64,000 nt of DNA from Rhizobium sp. P32RR-XVIII (GCF_012641395.1 NZ_JABAIH010000003.1:496001-560000); one strand, 5' to 3'. Positions 10,887 through 19,765 are shown, counted from the stretch's first letter. The notes: generated from the sequence alone by a model not told the origin. Translations and numbers: made by a program.

Positions 10887-11831
10887 CTAGGCTCCTTCGT
10901 GCGAGCACCAGGGCTCCACAGGAGATTCTTGCTGTCCCGCGATAAAGGCGCGCTGCCGGCTGATCGCGGCTGCGCAATGCGTCATGAAGGCGTAGATCCG
11001 GCCCGACCTCCTGATGTCAGGATGGGTCAAGAGCCACAGGTCATCCGCCAGGCACGGATCGACCGGTCCGATACGCATAAGGTCCGGAGTGAGGTCCCCC
11101 AGCATACACGGTAGATATCCGGCGCCGATGCCTGCCGAGATGGCCGCCGCAATGCCCACGACCGAGTCGAACCGGCAGGCGATGTTTTGCTGCGGCACAT
11201 GAGCCTCAACTAGCTTGTAAGCCTTCAGATTCGATAGCCCGCCGCTGTATGAAACCCAAATGCGGCGATAGAGCTCATGAGGATGAGGCCAGCCTTCCGT
11301 GAAGTCACATCGGCGACCATAGGGCGCCCAGCCGATCCTGGCGACCTTCCTGCCGAAGAGGTTCTCCGGCGGCACGTCGGTTGCCCTGACGGCAACATCG
11401 GACTCTCCTCGTGCAAGGTTCAGCGAAGCGTTGCAGACGATCATCTCGACCCGGACGAGGGGATGGCACGCATTAAAGTCCGCAATGATCGGTGCGAGAT
11501 GCAATGCAAGCGAATCGCTGGTCGTCACGCGCAGGTCGCCGGCCTGCTCCTGTTCAAAGCCCGATACGCGACGCGTCACCCTCACAATGTCGAGCTCGAG
11601 CCGTTGCGCGAGCGTGATCACTTCGGCCCCTGCAAGCGTCGGCACATAGCCGGTGCGACGCCGGTCAAACAGGGCCACCCCCAGACTTTCCTCGATCTGG
11701 GTAAGTTTGCGAAACATTGTCGAGTTGTTCACGCCCAGAGCGGAAGCCGCGGCCGACAGGCTTCCCACCTCACCGATCACCTTCACGATGCGAAGGTTGT
11801 CCCAGGAGAGCTTTTTCAGCGTATCGCTCAT
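10887..11831 (-). CDS. LysR-family transcriptional regulator
   Basis: 314-aa regulator with an N-terminal winged HTH (about residues 8-65, including GSLSAAASALGVNNSTMFRKLTQIEE) and a LysR-type effector-binding domain. The start follows AAGGA 6 bases upstream. It lies upstream of, and in the same direction as, the first YcaC/XapX pair and divergent from the HbpS-like/MFS operon, so either could be its target. A promoter-like sequence that contains an unrelated palindrome (12074-12108, - strand) is about 240 bp before its start. Confidence 0.92.
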   Translation of the reverse strand: MSDTLKKLSWDNLRIVKVIGEVGSLSAAASALGVNNSTMFRKLTQIEESLGVALFDRRRTGYVPTLAGAEVITLAQRLELDIVRVTRRVSGFEQEQAGDLRVTTSDSLALHLAPIIADFNACHPLVRVEMIVCNASLNLARGESDVAVRATDVPPENLFGRKVARIGWAPYGRRCDFTEGWPHPHELYRRIWVSYSGGLSNLKAYKLVEAHVPQQNIACRFDSVVGIAAAISAGIGAGYLPCMLGDLTPDLMRIGPVDPCLADDLWLLTHPDIRRSGRIYAFMTHCAAAISRQRAFIAGQQESPVEPWCSHEGA

Positions 11832-12073
11832 TAATATCCTTCAGGTGAGTGATTTGGGAGATGGAAAAGGGTCGCGGGCAAAATCCCAGCATCATCGAAC
11901 GTCGTGGAAGTGAAGGGGCCAGAGGGTGAGCTTCTTCATCGCGCTACCCTGACCGCCTCTGCATCACCCGGCCGCGCGATCGAGGGTTCGTCGGACCAGC
12001 CATTCGCAAATAGGAACATCGCATTTCTCAAGGCCGTCTGCTTGTCGAATCCTGCGGCCCATTCCTATGACTT

Positions 12074-12108
12074 CGCGTTATAGACCGAACGGTTTACAAT
12101 TTCAATGA
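12074..12108 (-). promoter_or_regulatory. Promoter with embedded palindromic operator (site 1)
   Basis: Reading the - strand, TTGAAA, 17 bases, then TATAAC makes a near-consensus housekeeping promoter pointing to the LysR gene. The spacer holds the palindrome seen on the + strand as ATAGACCGAACGGTTTAC (12080-12097). The core ACCG-NN-CGGT is shared with site 2, 44 bp away centre to centre. Confidence 0.6.
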
Positions 12109-12115
12109 GCGTCTC

Positions 12116-12144
12116 TTGTAATTATGGACCGTCCGGTCCATATG
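12116..12144 (+). promoter_or_regulatory. Promoter with perfect palindromic operator (site 2)
   Basis: The + strand has TTGTAA, 17 bases, then CATATG. Most of the spacer is the palindrome ATGGACCGTCCGGTCCAT (12124-12141), perfect over 8-bp arms with a 2-bp centre and extendable by one more pair. It would control the HbpS-like gene at 12264 and the genes after it. Compact GACCG/CGGTC palindromes of this size are typical of TetR-family repressors; the TetR gene at 15107 is the obvious local candidate. Confidence 0.65.
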
Positions 12145-12263
12145 GCTTGAAACTGAGCAACTCGGCGGCGGGAAATTGCTCCGCCAACAACAGAATCTTC
12201 CAAGACGAAGCTGAAGCCGAAAGACGGATTGACGCTCCAGCGAGGAGAAGCAAGGAGAATGAT

Positions 12264-12671
12264 GTGAAGATTACACTCTCGGCTGCGGAAACCGTGATTG
12301 CTGCCGCTAAAGCAGCCACTGAGGAGCGCGGCCTTCCGCCAATGAGTATCAGCGTTGTCGACGACAGCGCTCATCTGGTCGCGTTCGCGCGCATGGATGG
12401 GACCTTCCTTGGCGCGATAGACGTGGCTCATCGCAAGGCTAAGACGGCGGCACTTTTCACCGTCGACTCGGCGGTTCTCGGTCCGAATCTCTATCCGGGT
12501 GCGGCGGCATATACACTTGAACACAGCAATGGCGGCCTGATCGGCTTCGGCGGCGGCGTTGTGCTCAAAGACAAGGATGGCAACACATTGGGCGCTATTG
12601 GTGTCTCCGGTGGATCCGTCGATGACGACGAAATCGTTGCGCAGGCGGCTGCGGCCGCGCTGGTCAAATAG
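12264..12671 (+). CDS. HbpS/GlcG-family (DUF336) protein
   Basis: 135-aa protein of the haem-degrading/HbpS-like family, with the characteristic MSISVVDDSAHLVAFARMDG block, the HRKAKTAALF helix and the C-terminal GAIGVSGG loop. It starts at GTG 12264 with AGGAGA 5-6 bases upstream; upstream in-frame codons have no family similarity. Members bind haem, cobalamin-type or other cofactors, or are accessory proteins of unknown role. It is the first gene of a unit with an MFS exporter and a luciferase-like oxidoreductase, under the palindromic promoter at 12116-12144. Confidence 0.85.
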   Translation: MKITLSAAETVIAAAKAATEERGLPPMSISVVDDSAHLVAFARMDGTFLGAIDVAHRKAKTAALFTVDSAVLGPNLYPGAAAYTLEHSNGGLIGFGGGVVLKDKDGNTLGAIGVSGGSVDDDEIVAQAAAAALVK

Positions 12672-12680
12672 GAGGCTGCT

Positions 12681-13859
12681 ATGCCACTTGCCATATACGC
12701 GCTGGCGGCGTCCACTTTCGCCATTGGCACCACGGAGTTCGTCATCGTTGGGCTCATTCCCGGGATCGCCGATGATCTTGCCGTCTCGCTGCCGGCGGCG
12801 GGATTACTGGTCAGCCTGTACGCACTGGCCATCACGGTCGGCACGCCGGTCTTCTCGGCTCTCACGGGTAGAATCCCGCGTCGCCCGCTTATTCTTGCAC
12901 TGATGGTGATTTTCACGGCCTGCAATCTCGCGGCAGCGCTGGCGCCGAACTATCACTCGCTGCTCGCCGCGCGAATCGTGATGGCTGTCTCGCATGGAGT
13001 GTTTTTCGGCGTCGGTGCTGCCGTTGCCACCTCACTTGTACCAAAAGAGAAGTCGGGTTCGGCGGTTGCACTGATGATGGGCGGGCTGACTGTCGCCATG
13101 GTGGTCGGTGTCCCGCTCGGCTCCTGGATCGGACAAAGTTTTGATTGGAGAATGCCGTTCTTCCTGGTTACGGCCATGGGTGTCATGGCGCTGGGCTCTC
13201 TGTTCCTTTTCGTCCCCAGAGATATACCGCCGTCGCCATTCACGAGCTTCGTTGCTCAGATGAGGCTACTGGGCAATAAGCGTCTGGCAATGATGTATCT
13301 GTTGACCGCAATATCGTTCGGCGGAACGTTCGTGATCTTCACGTTTCTTGCCGCCATCCTCACCGACATTACGAAAGTCGGCGACGGGACCGTCAACATT
13401 GCGCTGATGCTGTTCGGAGCTGCCACCGTGGTCGGAAACTTTGCCGGCGGCAAACTGACCGACACCATCGGCACCGGCAAAGCAATGGTAGCCACTCTGA
13501 TCGGCTTGATTGTGTCGTTCGCGTTAATCGCGATCGTCATGCGGAGTGAGATTGGTATCCTCGCAGTGATCGCTATCTGGGGCATTTTCGCATTTGCCAT
13601 CCCGCCGATCATGCAGGATGGCGTGGTCAAGGTCGCTCGATTGGTTGCCCCGGATGCGGTCGCGACTGCTTCCGGCATGAATATCGCCGCGTTCAATCTC
13701 GGCATTTCCAGCGGCTCTTTCGTTGGTGGGCAGTCGCTGGTCGGCCCGGGCCTTACAGCTACCCCCTACGCAGCAATCGCAATGGCGGTTGCAGCACTTG
13801 GCATCGCTTCGCTGGCGAATAGGATGCAAACCCAGACAGCGCCAAGCTTGGCGCGTTGA
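12681..13859 (+). CDS. MFS efflux transporter (AraJ/YdhP type)
   Basis: 392-aa inner-membrane protein with about 12 hydrophobic helices. The N-terminus (ALAASTFAIGTTEFVIVGLIPGIADDL) and the loop 2-3 region near GRIPRRP are typical of the drug/sugar-efflux DHA1 group. It begins 9 bp after the HbpS-like gene with a good AGGAGG site, so both are co-transcribed. Probably a proton-driven exporter; substrate unknown. Confidence 0.9.
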   Translation: MPLAIYALAASTFAIGTTEFVIVGLIPGIADDLAVSLPAAGLLVSLYALAITVGTPVFSALTGRIPRRPLILALMVIFTACNLAAALAPNYHSLLAARIVMAVSHGVFFGVGAAVATSLVPKEKSGSAVALMMGGLTVAMVVGVPLGSWIGQSFDWRMPFFLVTAMGVMALGSLFLFVPRDIPPSPFTSFVAQMRLLGNKRLAMMYLLTAISFGGTFVIFTFLAAILTDITKVGDGTVNIALMLFGAATVVGNFAGGKLTDTIGTGKAMVATLIGLIVSFALIAIVMRSEIGILAVIAIWGIFAFAIPPIMQDGVVKVARLVAPDAVATASGMNIAAFNLGISSGSFVGGQSLVGPGLTATPYAAIAMAVAALGIASLANRMQTQTAPSLAR

Positions 13860-13896
13860 CTTTGGGCGCCGATCCCGCATCAGGATAATGTGTGTT

Positions 13897-13928
13897 GTCA
13901 GACGCCCGCCGGGCGTCTGACTGATTTT
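13897..13928 (+). terminator. Intrinsic terminator after MFS gene
   Basis: A perfect 10-bp GC-rich stem, GTCAGACGCC with GGCGTCTGAC (13897-13906, 13912-13921), has a 5-base loop and is followed by TGATTTT. It lies between the MFS gene and the LLM oxidoreductase start at 13942 and would reduce read-through to the latter. Confidence 0.75.
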
Positions 13929-13941
13929 AGGGAAAACCGGA

Positions 13942-14853
13942 ATGCTCTTTGCTGCCGACCGCTTAAGCCTCGGTCTCGTGCTCCCGCTTCAGCCGCGCTT
14001 ACCTGAGGATATCGACTTTCAGGTGCAGTTGGATTTTGTTCGCCGGGCAGAGCAAGCCGGATTTGAGGCTATCTGGGTGAGGGACGTCCCCTTGAACAAT
14101 GACGAGTACCCAGACCCCGTTGGTCACTCGGACCCCTTCGTACTGCTGGGCGCAATCGCTGCGTCGACCTCGCGGATCCAATTGGTAACCGGAGCTGTCG
14201 TCCTTACGCTGCGTCACCCGCTGCATATCGCAAAGGCTGCGCTGTCACTCCAGTCGCTATCAAACAACCGCTTCGTGCTTGGCTTGGGCTCGGGGGATCG
14301 CCCATCTGAATTCCGTGCCTTCGGCCGCGACTTCGAGAACCGGAAAGAGCTGTTCAGGCAAAACTGGGCATCATTGTCGGCCGCGCTCGGCCCGAACCAG
14401 ACCCTGTTGGATGAAGGACTCTCGCCGCTCAGCGAATTCGCTCTTCGTCCTCGGCCCGCTGTACAAGTCCCGATGCTCGCTGTCGGATCGGCGTCCCAGT
14501 CGCTGGAATGGATTGCCAGGAATGCCACTGGTTGGGCGACCTACCATCGCGAGCTCCTCCCGGTCCAAAAAGATCGGATCGCGTTGTGGCACGCCGCGAT
14601 TGCGAAATCGGGGGGCGGCTTTCGGAGCTTCAGCCAATCGATGAACCTGGACCTCCTCGATGATGCGGCTGCCCCTGCAACGACCATCGAGCTTGGCTAT
14701 CGGTGTGGCAGAACGGAGCTCGTACGGATATTGTCGGCGATGCGTGAAGCCGGGGTGCACCACGTGATGTTCAATCTTGCACCTGGCCGGCGCGGCGTAG
14801 CTGAGGTGATCGACGAAATCGGATCCGATGTCATCCCGTCGATCGCTGTTTAA
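13942..14853 (+). CDS. LLM-class (luciferase-like) flavin oxidoreductase
   Basis: 303-aa TIM-barrel protein. Family marks are the FVRRAEQAGFEAIWVRDVP segment, the TSRIQLVTGAVVLTLRHP strand-helix and NRFVLGLGSGDRP. Members use reduced FMN or F420 for monooxygenation or reduction; the substrate is unknown. There is a short-spaced AGGGAAAA before the ATG. It follows a terminator, so expression may be partly separate from the HbpS-like/MFS genes, and a TetR gene follows. Confidence 0.88.
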   Translation: MLFAADRLSLGLVLPLQPRLPEDIDFQVQLDFVRRAEQAGFEAIWVRDVPLNNDEYPDPVGHSDPFVLLGAIAASTSRIQLVTGAVVLTLRHPLHIAKAALSLQSLSNNRFVLGLGSGDRPSEFRAFGRDFENRKELFRQNWASLSAALGPNQTLLDEGLSPLSEFALRPRPAVQVPMLAVGSASQSLEWIARNATGWATYHRELLPVQKDRIALWHAAIAKSGGGFRSFSQSMNLDLLDDAAAPATTIELGYRCGRTELVRILSAMREAGVHHVMFNLAPGRRGVAEVIDEIGSDVIPSIAV

Positions 14854-15010
14854 CCTGCGGTGGGCGGAGAGAAGCGAGGCATCGTGGGTCTATCGCTTCG
14901 CGAAATTCCGGGCTTTTGCGATATTCGGGGCTGAGAATGACCTCCCACGGGACGTCGCAGAGGTAGCGGGGTGAAACTCTTGGTGCCGTGAAGAGCCTAC
15001 CATAGCTTGC

Positions 15011-15084
15011 ATTTGATATTCGCGATCTTACATAGTAGGCGGTAATGATCAGCGCCGCTGGAAAGTGGCGAACACATATCAAAT
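15011..15084. repeat. 9-bp inverted repeat in front of the TetR gene
   Basis: ATTTGATAT (15011-15019) and ATATCAAAT (15076-15084) are exact inverted copies 56 bp apart, the second only 22 bp before the TetR start. The 253-bp gap holds no recognised gene. The repeat could be a regulatory pair or chance. Confidence 0.35.
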
Positions 15085-15106
15085 AAGACAAGTCTGAAAC
15101 GGAAAA

Positions 15107-15691
15107 ATGGCTAGACCTAGGGAATTCGACGAGAACGAGGTGCTCCAGAAAGCCATGATGGTCTTCTGGAAAAAGGGTTACGAAGGCGCCTCGGTTTATG
15201 ATCTCATGGAAGCCACGGGCCTTACGAAGTCGAGTATCTACAAAGCCTTCACTAACAAGGAAAATCTGTTCTGGAAAGCGAACGCGATCTACAAGCGGGA
15301 CCACCTTCGTTTCATTGACGACGCCTTATCCCAACCGACCCCCCGCGCAATCGCCGAAGCGTACCTCAGAGGTCAGGCCGAGATGCATACAGAGCCCTCC
15401 CATCCGCGAGGCTGCTTCGAGACGAACGGAGCTCTGGCCTGTTCAAATGAGGGAGAAGCTGTGCAGAAAGGCCTGATCGAAAATCGCTTTGGCCTGCAGA
15501 GAAAGCTCGCCGAAGCGTTCGAGCGAACCCTCGGGAAAGGCCCCATGCTTCCCAACGCCACTCCTGTGGAGGCTGCGAACTTCATTGTTACGCTTGTGCA
15601 GGGAATGGCAGTTCAAGCCAAGGCAGGTGTGGCTCGCGAACAACTGCATAAATTCGTGACACTCTCGATGATGGCTTGGCCGGAGTCCTGA
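15107..15691 (+). CDS. TetR/AcrR-family transcriptional regulator
   Basis: 194-aa repressor-type protein. The N-terminal TetR HTH is at about residues 10-56 (AMMVFWKKGYEGASVYDLME, then LTKSSIYKAFTNKENLF). The ligand domain carries cysteines in HPRGCFETNGALACS, a motif shared with redox- or electrophile-responsive TetR members. It is a good candidate reader of the four ATGGACCG-type palindromes in this window, because compact GC-centred palindromes are typical TetR targets; no such palindrome lies directly before its own start. Confidence 0.9.
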   Translation: MARPREFDENEVLQKAMMVFWKKGYEGASVYDLMEATGLTKSSIYKAFTNKENLFWKANAIYKRDHLRFIDDALSQPTPRAIAEAYLRGQAEMHTEPSHPRGCFETNGALACSNEGEAVQKGLIENRFGLQRKLAEAFERTLGKGPMLPNATPVEAANFIVTLVQGMAVQAKAGVAREQLHKFVTLSMMAWPES

Positions 15692-15752
15692 TCTCGTCTT
15701 CGGAGCGATTGCACCGGCCAAGTCTGCGAGCGCTCGGTCAGTCCCGCCCCGC

Positions 15753-17396
15753 TCACGGCTTTTGCGAGTTATTTTCCGGAGTGAGATTTCGACGGGCGTC
15801 CGTTGACAGGAGATGCCGGACAACGGGTTTCTCGGGGCCGACGTGATATTTCAGTGTCTCCTGCTGAAGATCGGCATCGGCTTTGGAAACGCGTTTGTGC
15901 TGGCGCAAGTGCTCGACCCAGGATTCCACCAGAAACCATTCCACGATTTTCTCAGGATCGGCCGCGTCTTCGGTCACTCCCCAGTTGTAGGCGCCGTCGC
16001 GTCTGCGCTCAGCAGAGAGTTGAGCAAGAAATTTCAGGAACTCGGCCTGCTGCTCCTTGTGCACCCTATATTCGATCAGGATCAAGACAGGCCCCCGGTC
16101 ATGCTCGACGGGTTCGGCCGTCAAAGGTTCGGGCCAGTGGTTGGAAGGCACGAGGTCGGCTTCGCCCGCGGGAAGCTTGATCCGATTGAGGACTATCCCA
16201 ATGAGGAAGAGCCCGACAGCACCTACTTGAAGGGTGGTTGAAATGCCGACGGCTTGCGCCACCGCACCCCATCCGATACTACCGGCCGCCATTGCGCCGT
16301 TAAAAACCGTCAAATAGACCGCGAGCGCACGGCCGCGTACCCAATTCGGAAGGATAGCCTGGGCCGCACCATTCAAGGTCGTGAGCGCGACGATCCACGC
16401 CCCTCCAAGTACGACCAGGACGAGAATGGCAATCCATTGCGGTGGAGCGAACGACAAGATCATCATGACGATCGAGGTCACTATCGCCGCACGCAGCAGC
16501 AGACCGTCATTGTCGAAACGCCGGCGCAATGTCGGCAACAGGAATGCACCAGCTATTGCGCCTACCCCTACCGCGCCAAGCAGAAACCCGTAGAACCTTG
16601 CGTCTCCCCCAAGATTGTTGCGGGCCAATAGTGGTAGCAACGTCCAGATGGAGCTGGAGAAGGCGAAGAAAATCGCTGCGCGCAAAAGCACGATGTGGAG
16701 TTCACGGCTCGCCCGCGTGTAACGCAAGCCGGCGCGAAATGCGCCAAAGAAGCGTTCCGACAATGCATCGTCCGCATCCCGGGGCCGGGGCCACCAGATG
16801 AGAGCGGCGATGACGAATATGTAGCTGAGAACATCAATGCCGTAAGTCAACGCCGCGCCGAATGCAGCAAGCAGAAAGCCACCGGCCGCAGGCCCGATAG
16901 ACCGCGCAATATTGACACCCAGCGAGTTCAAGGCGACAGCGCTTTTCAGGGACTCCCGTGGAACAAGCTCCGGGACGATGGACTGCCATGTCGGGCCCAT
17001 CAGCGCGGCTCCGATGCCGCCCATAAATGTCAGCGCGACGAGAGAGCTGACGGATAGTAGTCCGCTATATGACAATGCCACCAGCGTTGCGCTGACTGCT
17101 GCAAGTCCAAGTTGAATGACGATCAAGAATTTGCGTCGGTCCAGAATATCGGACATGACGCCCGCCGGTATGGCGAGCAAGAAGATAGGCAAGGTACCTG
17201 CTGCCTGCACCATGGCGACGGCGGCGGGCGAGTCCGAAAGGTCCGTCACCAGCCACGAACTGGCAACGTCACGGATAAAGGTACCGGTGTTTCCCAAAAC
17301 ACTCGCTGCCCAAAGCACGGCGAAAACCGGCTGGCGGAGCGGGCCAAAGCCGCCTTGCGCAGGAGCTTGCGGGGCTGTTTCCATGTTCTTCGTCAT
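15753..17396 (-). CDS. MFS transporter with C-terminal soluble domain (enterobactin-exporter-like)
   Basis: 547-aa protein. Residues about 15-410 hold 10-12 hydrophobic helices, with RQPVFAVLWAASVLGNTGTF at the N-terminus and the GGIGAALMGPTWQSIVPELVPRE family block (MFS_3 group). The last 110 residues (from about 435) are a soluble alpha/beta region that looks like a dimeric-barrel module (VLILIEYRVHKEQ, YNWGVTEDAADP, HLRQHKRVSKAD). This fusion is common in the family. Likely an exporter; substrate unknown. GCGGAG precedes the ATG. Confidence 0.88.
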   Translation of the reverse strand: MTKNMETAPQAPAQGGFGPLRQPVFAVLWAASVLGNTGTFIRDVASSWLVTDLSDSPAAVAMVQAAGTLPIFLLAIPAGVMSDILDRRKFLIVIQLGLAAVSATLVALSYSGLLSVSSLVALTFMGGIGAALMGPTWQSIVPELVPRESLKSAVALNSLGVNIARSIGPAAGGFLLAAFGAALTYGIDVLSYIFVIAALIWWPRPRDADDALSERFFGAFRAGLRYTRASRELHIVLLRAAIFFAFSSSIWTLLPLLARNNLGGDARFYGFLLGAVGVGAIAGAFLLPTLRRRFDNDGLLLRAAIVTSIVMMILSFAPPQWIAILVLVVLGGAWIVALTTLNGAAQAILPNWVRGRALAVYLTVFNGAMAAGSIGWGAVAQAVGISTTLQVGAVGLFLIGIVLNRIKLPAGEADLVPSNHWPEPLTAEPVEHDRGPVLILIEYRVHKEQQAEFLKFLAQLSAERRRDGAYNWGVTEDAADPEKIVEWFLVESWVEHLRQHKRVSKADADLQQETLKYHVGPEKPVVRHLLSTDARRNLTPENNSQKP

Positions 17397-17506
17397 AGTC
17401 TCCGCATCACCTCAAACCAGTCGCTTCCGGAGATCATAAAGGGCGACCAGCACGAATGCTCCGGCGACATGGCCAGCTCGAACACGATAACCCCTACGGA
17501 TTGGCA

Positions 17507-17791
17507 TCAACCGGTCTCCCCGGATTGGCGACCGGCCTGTGCCTGCTTGCGGCCCGCGCCGGTTGGAAGCTCGCCGAATACATGTGGCATGCAGTGTGCG
17601 TTGAACCAGGATATGCTGAGCGGTTCACCCGAGAACACGCGCTTCGCCAAGGGCACCGCTTGCTCTCCGATGAGAATGCCAAACAAACCGACGAGTGCGA
17701 TTACCGGCGGCGCCGGCGACCGAACGTTCAGCAGACTGTAAACCACCCCGACCAGCAGACCGGCGCCTAGCGAGAGCAGGTAGACTTTCAT
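17507..17791 (-). CDS. XapX-domain small membrane protein, copy 2
   Basis: 94-aa protein. Residues 1-50 are nearly the same as copy 1 at 9625-9813 (MKVYLLSLGAGLLVGVVYSL, NVRSPAPP, GILIGEQ). After that this copy has about 30 extra residues, including HCMPHVFGELPTGAG. GGAGGA precedes the ATG. It lies 177 bp downstream of a second YcaC-like gene, repeating the order seen at 9625-10619. Function is unknown. Confidence 0.85.
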   Translation of the reverse strand: MKVYLLSLGAGLLVGVVYSLLNVRSPAPPVIALVGLFGILIGEQAVPLAKRVFSGEPLSISWFNAHCMPHVFGELPTGAGRKQAQAGRQSGETG

Positions 17792-17968
17792 GGGAACTTC
17801 CTCCGATGCGCAACAAAATCGCGCCCGCCGTCTAAAGCGCTGTATCTCCTATAATACGCACGACCTGGCTGTATTTGGCTTCTGCATGGTTTTCTCCTTA
17901 GAGCGGTTCCGATCCAAGGAACCATTCAGAAAGTCTGGGCGGGCGGCGAGCTACCTATTTCGGGAGGA

Positions 17969-18625
17969 TTAGTGTCCTTCGGAGACGCCGAACATGGTCT
18001 TGGCATAGATGATGCCGAGGCCGTAGGCGCCGCCAAACTTCTTGGCAATGCCGGTCGTCATCTCGTAGGTCTCGGTGCGTGCCCAATCACGCTGCAGCTC
18101 CAACAGGTATTGCAGCGACGTCATCGGCCGCACGCCCGCTTGAGCCATCCGTTCGATAGCGCGCTCGTGAGCCTCCGCGGATACATCGCCACAGGCGTCC
18201 GTGATCATGTACACCTCGAAACCTTGGTCGAGTGCCGACAGCGTCGGCCCCACAATACACACCGACGTCCACAGACCACAGAAGACCAAACGATTCTTAC
18301 CGATGCGATTAACCTCTTCGATGACCGCAGCGTCTTCCCAGGTATTCATAGAGGTTCGGTCGAACAGCTTCTGCTGCGGGAAGGGGCTCGTGATCTCGTC
18401 GAACATCGGCCCCGAGAAGGTCTTCTCGGCAACGGTTGTCAGGATTGTCGAGACGCCGAAACCGGCAGCGGCGTGGGCAACCAGGGCGGCATTGTTGCGA
18501 AGCATGATGGCATCGATCGACTTCGTCGCAAACGACATCTGCGACTGGAAATCGATCATGAGCAGCGTGTGGTCCTTCGGTGAAATCAACGTCGAACCGG
18601 GGGTGGGAGTAGCGTTGGTCGGCAT
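17969..18625 (-). CDS. Isochorismatase-like cysteine hydrolase (YcaC type), copy 2
   Basis: 218-aa hydrolase. Catalytic D25 (LLMIDFQSQM) and C123 (GLWTSVCIVGPTL) are present; the position matching K98 of copy 1 is Arg (DRTSMNTWED). The start at 18625 follows AAGGGGA; an upstream in-frame ATG at 18700 lacks a ribosome site. It is paired with XapX copy 2. Substrate unknown. Confidence 0.88.
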   Translation of the reverse strand: MPTNATPTPGSTLISPKDHTLLMIDFQSQMSFATKSIDAIMLRNNAALVAHAAAGFGVSTILTTVAEKTFSGPMFDEITSPFPQQKLFDRTSMNTWEDAAVIEEVNRIGKNRLVFCGLWTSVCIVGPTLSALDQGFEVYMITDACGDVSAEAHERAIERMAQAGVRPMTSLQYLLELQRDWARTETYEMTTGIAKKFGGAYGLGIIYAKTMFGVSEGH

Positions 18626-19162
18626 GGTCAATCCCCTTCGATAGAAAGCAGTGAGCTTAGTCAAACTCGGACGGAATCGATTGAGCGAAATGTTTCTCAT
18701 TAGGATAAAACTGTGCCATTCGGCGCGGCCGCTTTAGCATGGCGCGCCGATCCGGAAAGGCTGCATCGCCGACGGATATTGGCTTAATCAAATTGTGGAC
18801 TGCGGGCGAAACAGACAGCCGTCAGTGGGGAATACGGCCGGTCTTGGCGCAATTGTTTCGTCACGTAACTTAAAGTCTCAAAGCGTAGGAGCTCTTAAGG
18901 GCGAGAGCAGGGAATGCCCGAGCAGACCGACACCTATGGATTAGTTACCTTGCCGTTGACAATTGTGGTCCGGTCGTTCCATAACGCCATCACTAAGACC
19001 CTTTGGCGACCGAGGCGCTGTCCAGCAGATGGTTGTTGGGCCATAACCCGGCTCGCGATTTCGGGCGGCACTCTCTATGCCGTGGCAAGCATCTGATGTA
19101 CTATAGCGCACATTCAGACGTCTTTGCTGCAATCACTGACCTGACAGAGGATTGGCGTTGCA
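18626..19162. other. 537-bp gap with promoter and decayed 5' part of an AraC gene
   Basis: The region holds the promoter/operator at 18956-18985. From about 18997 to 19162 a frame different from the AraC gene at 19163 can be read through RGKHLMYYSAHSDVF and DLTEDWRC, which resembles the segment expected just before the ENVRFSIPR block of AraC-type regulators. No other gene was recognised. Confidence 0.4.
18956..18985 (+). promoter_or_regulatory. Promoter with embedded palindromic operator (site 3)
   Basis: TTGACA (18956-18961), 18 bases, then CATAAC (18980-18985). The spacer is almost filled by GTGGTCCGGTCGTTCCAT (18965-18982), the complement of ATGGAACGACCGGACCAC, matching sites 1, 2 and 4 in size and layout. 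It points to the AraC-like gene about 180 bp downstream. Confidence 0.6.
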
Positions 19163-19765
19163 ATGCACGGTTCTGCTTTTGAGAATGTCCGTTTCAGTAT
19201 CCCGAGATCGGTTCTGGAGGATTTTGCGCGGGAGCAAGGCAAGCCGAGCTTCGCCGCCCACACGCATGATCGCGGACTCGATGATCCCGTCGTGCGGTCG
19301 TTGGCGCAGGCGCTGGCGCCAGCCCTTGAAAGAGGGGCTCCGACGGACCGCCTGTTTGTAGATTACGTCATGCTGGCACTACAGACGCACATAGCATCGC
19401 ACTACGGCGGCATGGATGTGCCGATGCAGAGGCGAAAAGGACTGTCCGCGCGCCAGCTGAATGCGGCTACCTCCTATCTTTCTGATAACTCCGGACGAGA
19501 TGTTCGTGTCACCGAAGTCGCCGCGCACTGCGGCCTGTCGCTCAGCTATTTTATAAAGGCATTCAAGTGTGCCGCGGGACGAACGCCACACCGCTGGCTG
19601 CTCGAGCATCGTGCGCAGCGTTCGCTAAGCATGCTCATGGGCAATCAGCCGATTGCCGAAATCGCCGCTGCGTGCGACTTTGCGGATCAGGCGCATTTTT
19701 CGAGAGTATTCAAGCAGATATACGGAATAACTCCCGGTAGCTGGCGGCATCAGCAAAAGCTTTAG
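19163..19765 (+). pseudogene. AraC-family regulator, N-terminally truncated
   Basis: The 200-residue reading frame holds the two-HTH AraC DNA-binding domain at about residues 95-197 (VTEVAAHCGLSLSYFIKAFK, then IAEIAAACDFADQAHFSRVF) and only the end of the ligand domain. Full relatives have about 290-300 residues, so roughly 90-100 are missing. An in-frame stop is at 19142, and upstream sequence fits the family in a different frame, pointing to a frameshift near 19160. The domain alone could still bind DNA if translated from ATG 19163, but the ribosome site is poor. Confidence 0.6.

Noticed and set aside
18955..18966. GTTGACAATTGT at site 3 resembles GntR site a.
   Set aside because: The match is explained by a -35 TTGACA hexamer, lacks the TGTTGACA core and lies far from the GntR-controlled genes.
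18914..19096. A 60-residue frame across the promoter of site 3.
   Set aside because: It begins upstream of the -35 element, has no ribosome site and no recognisable sequence.
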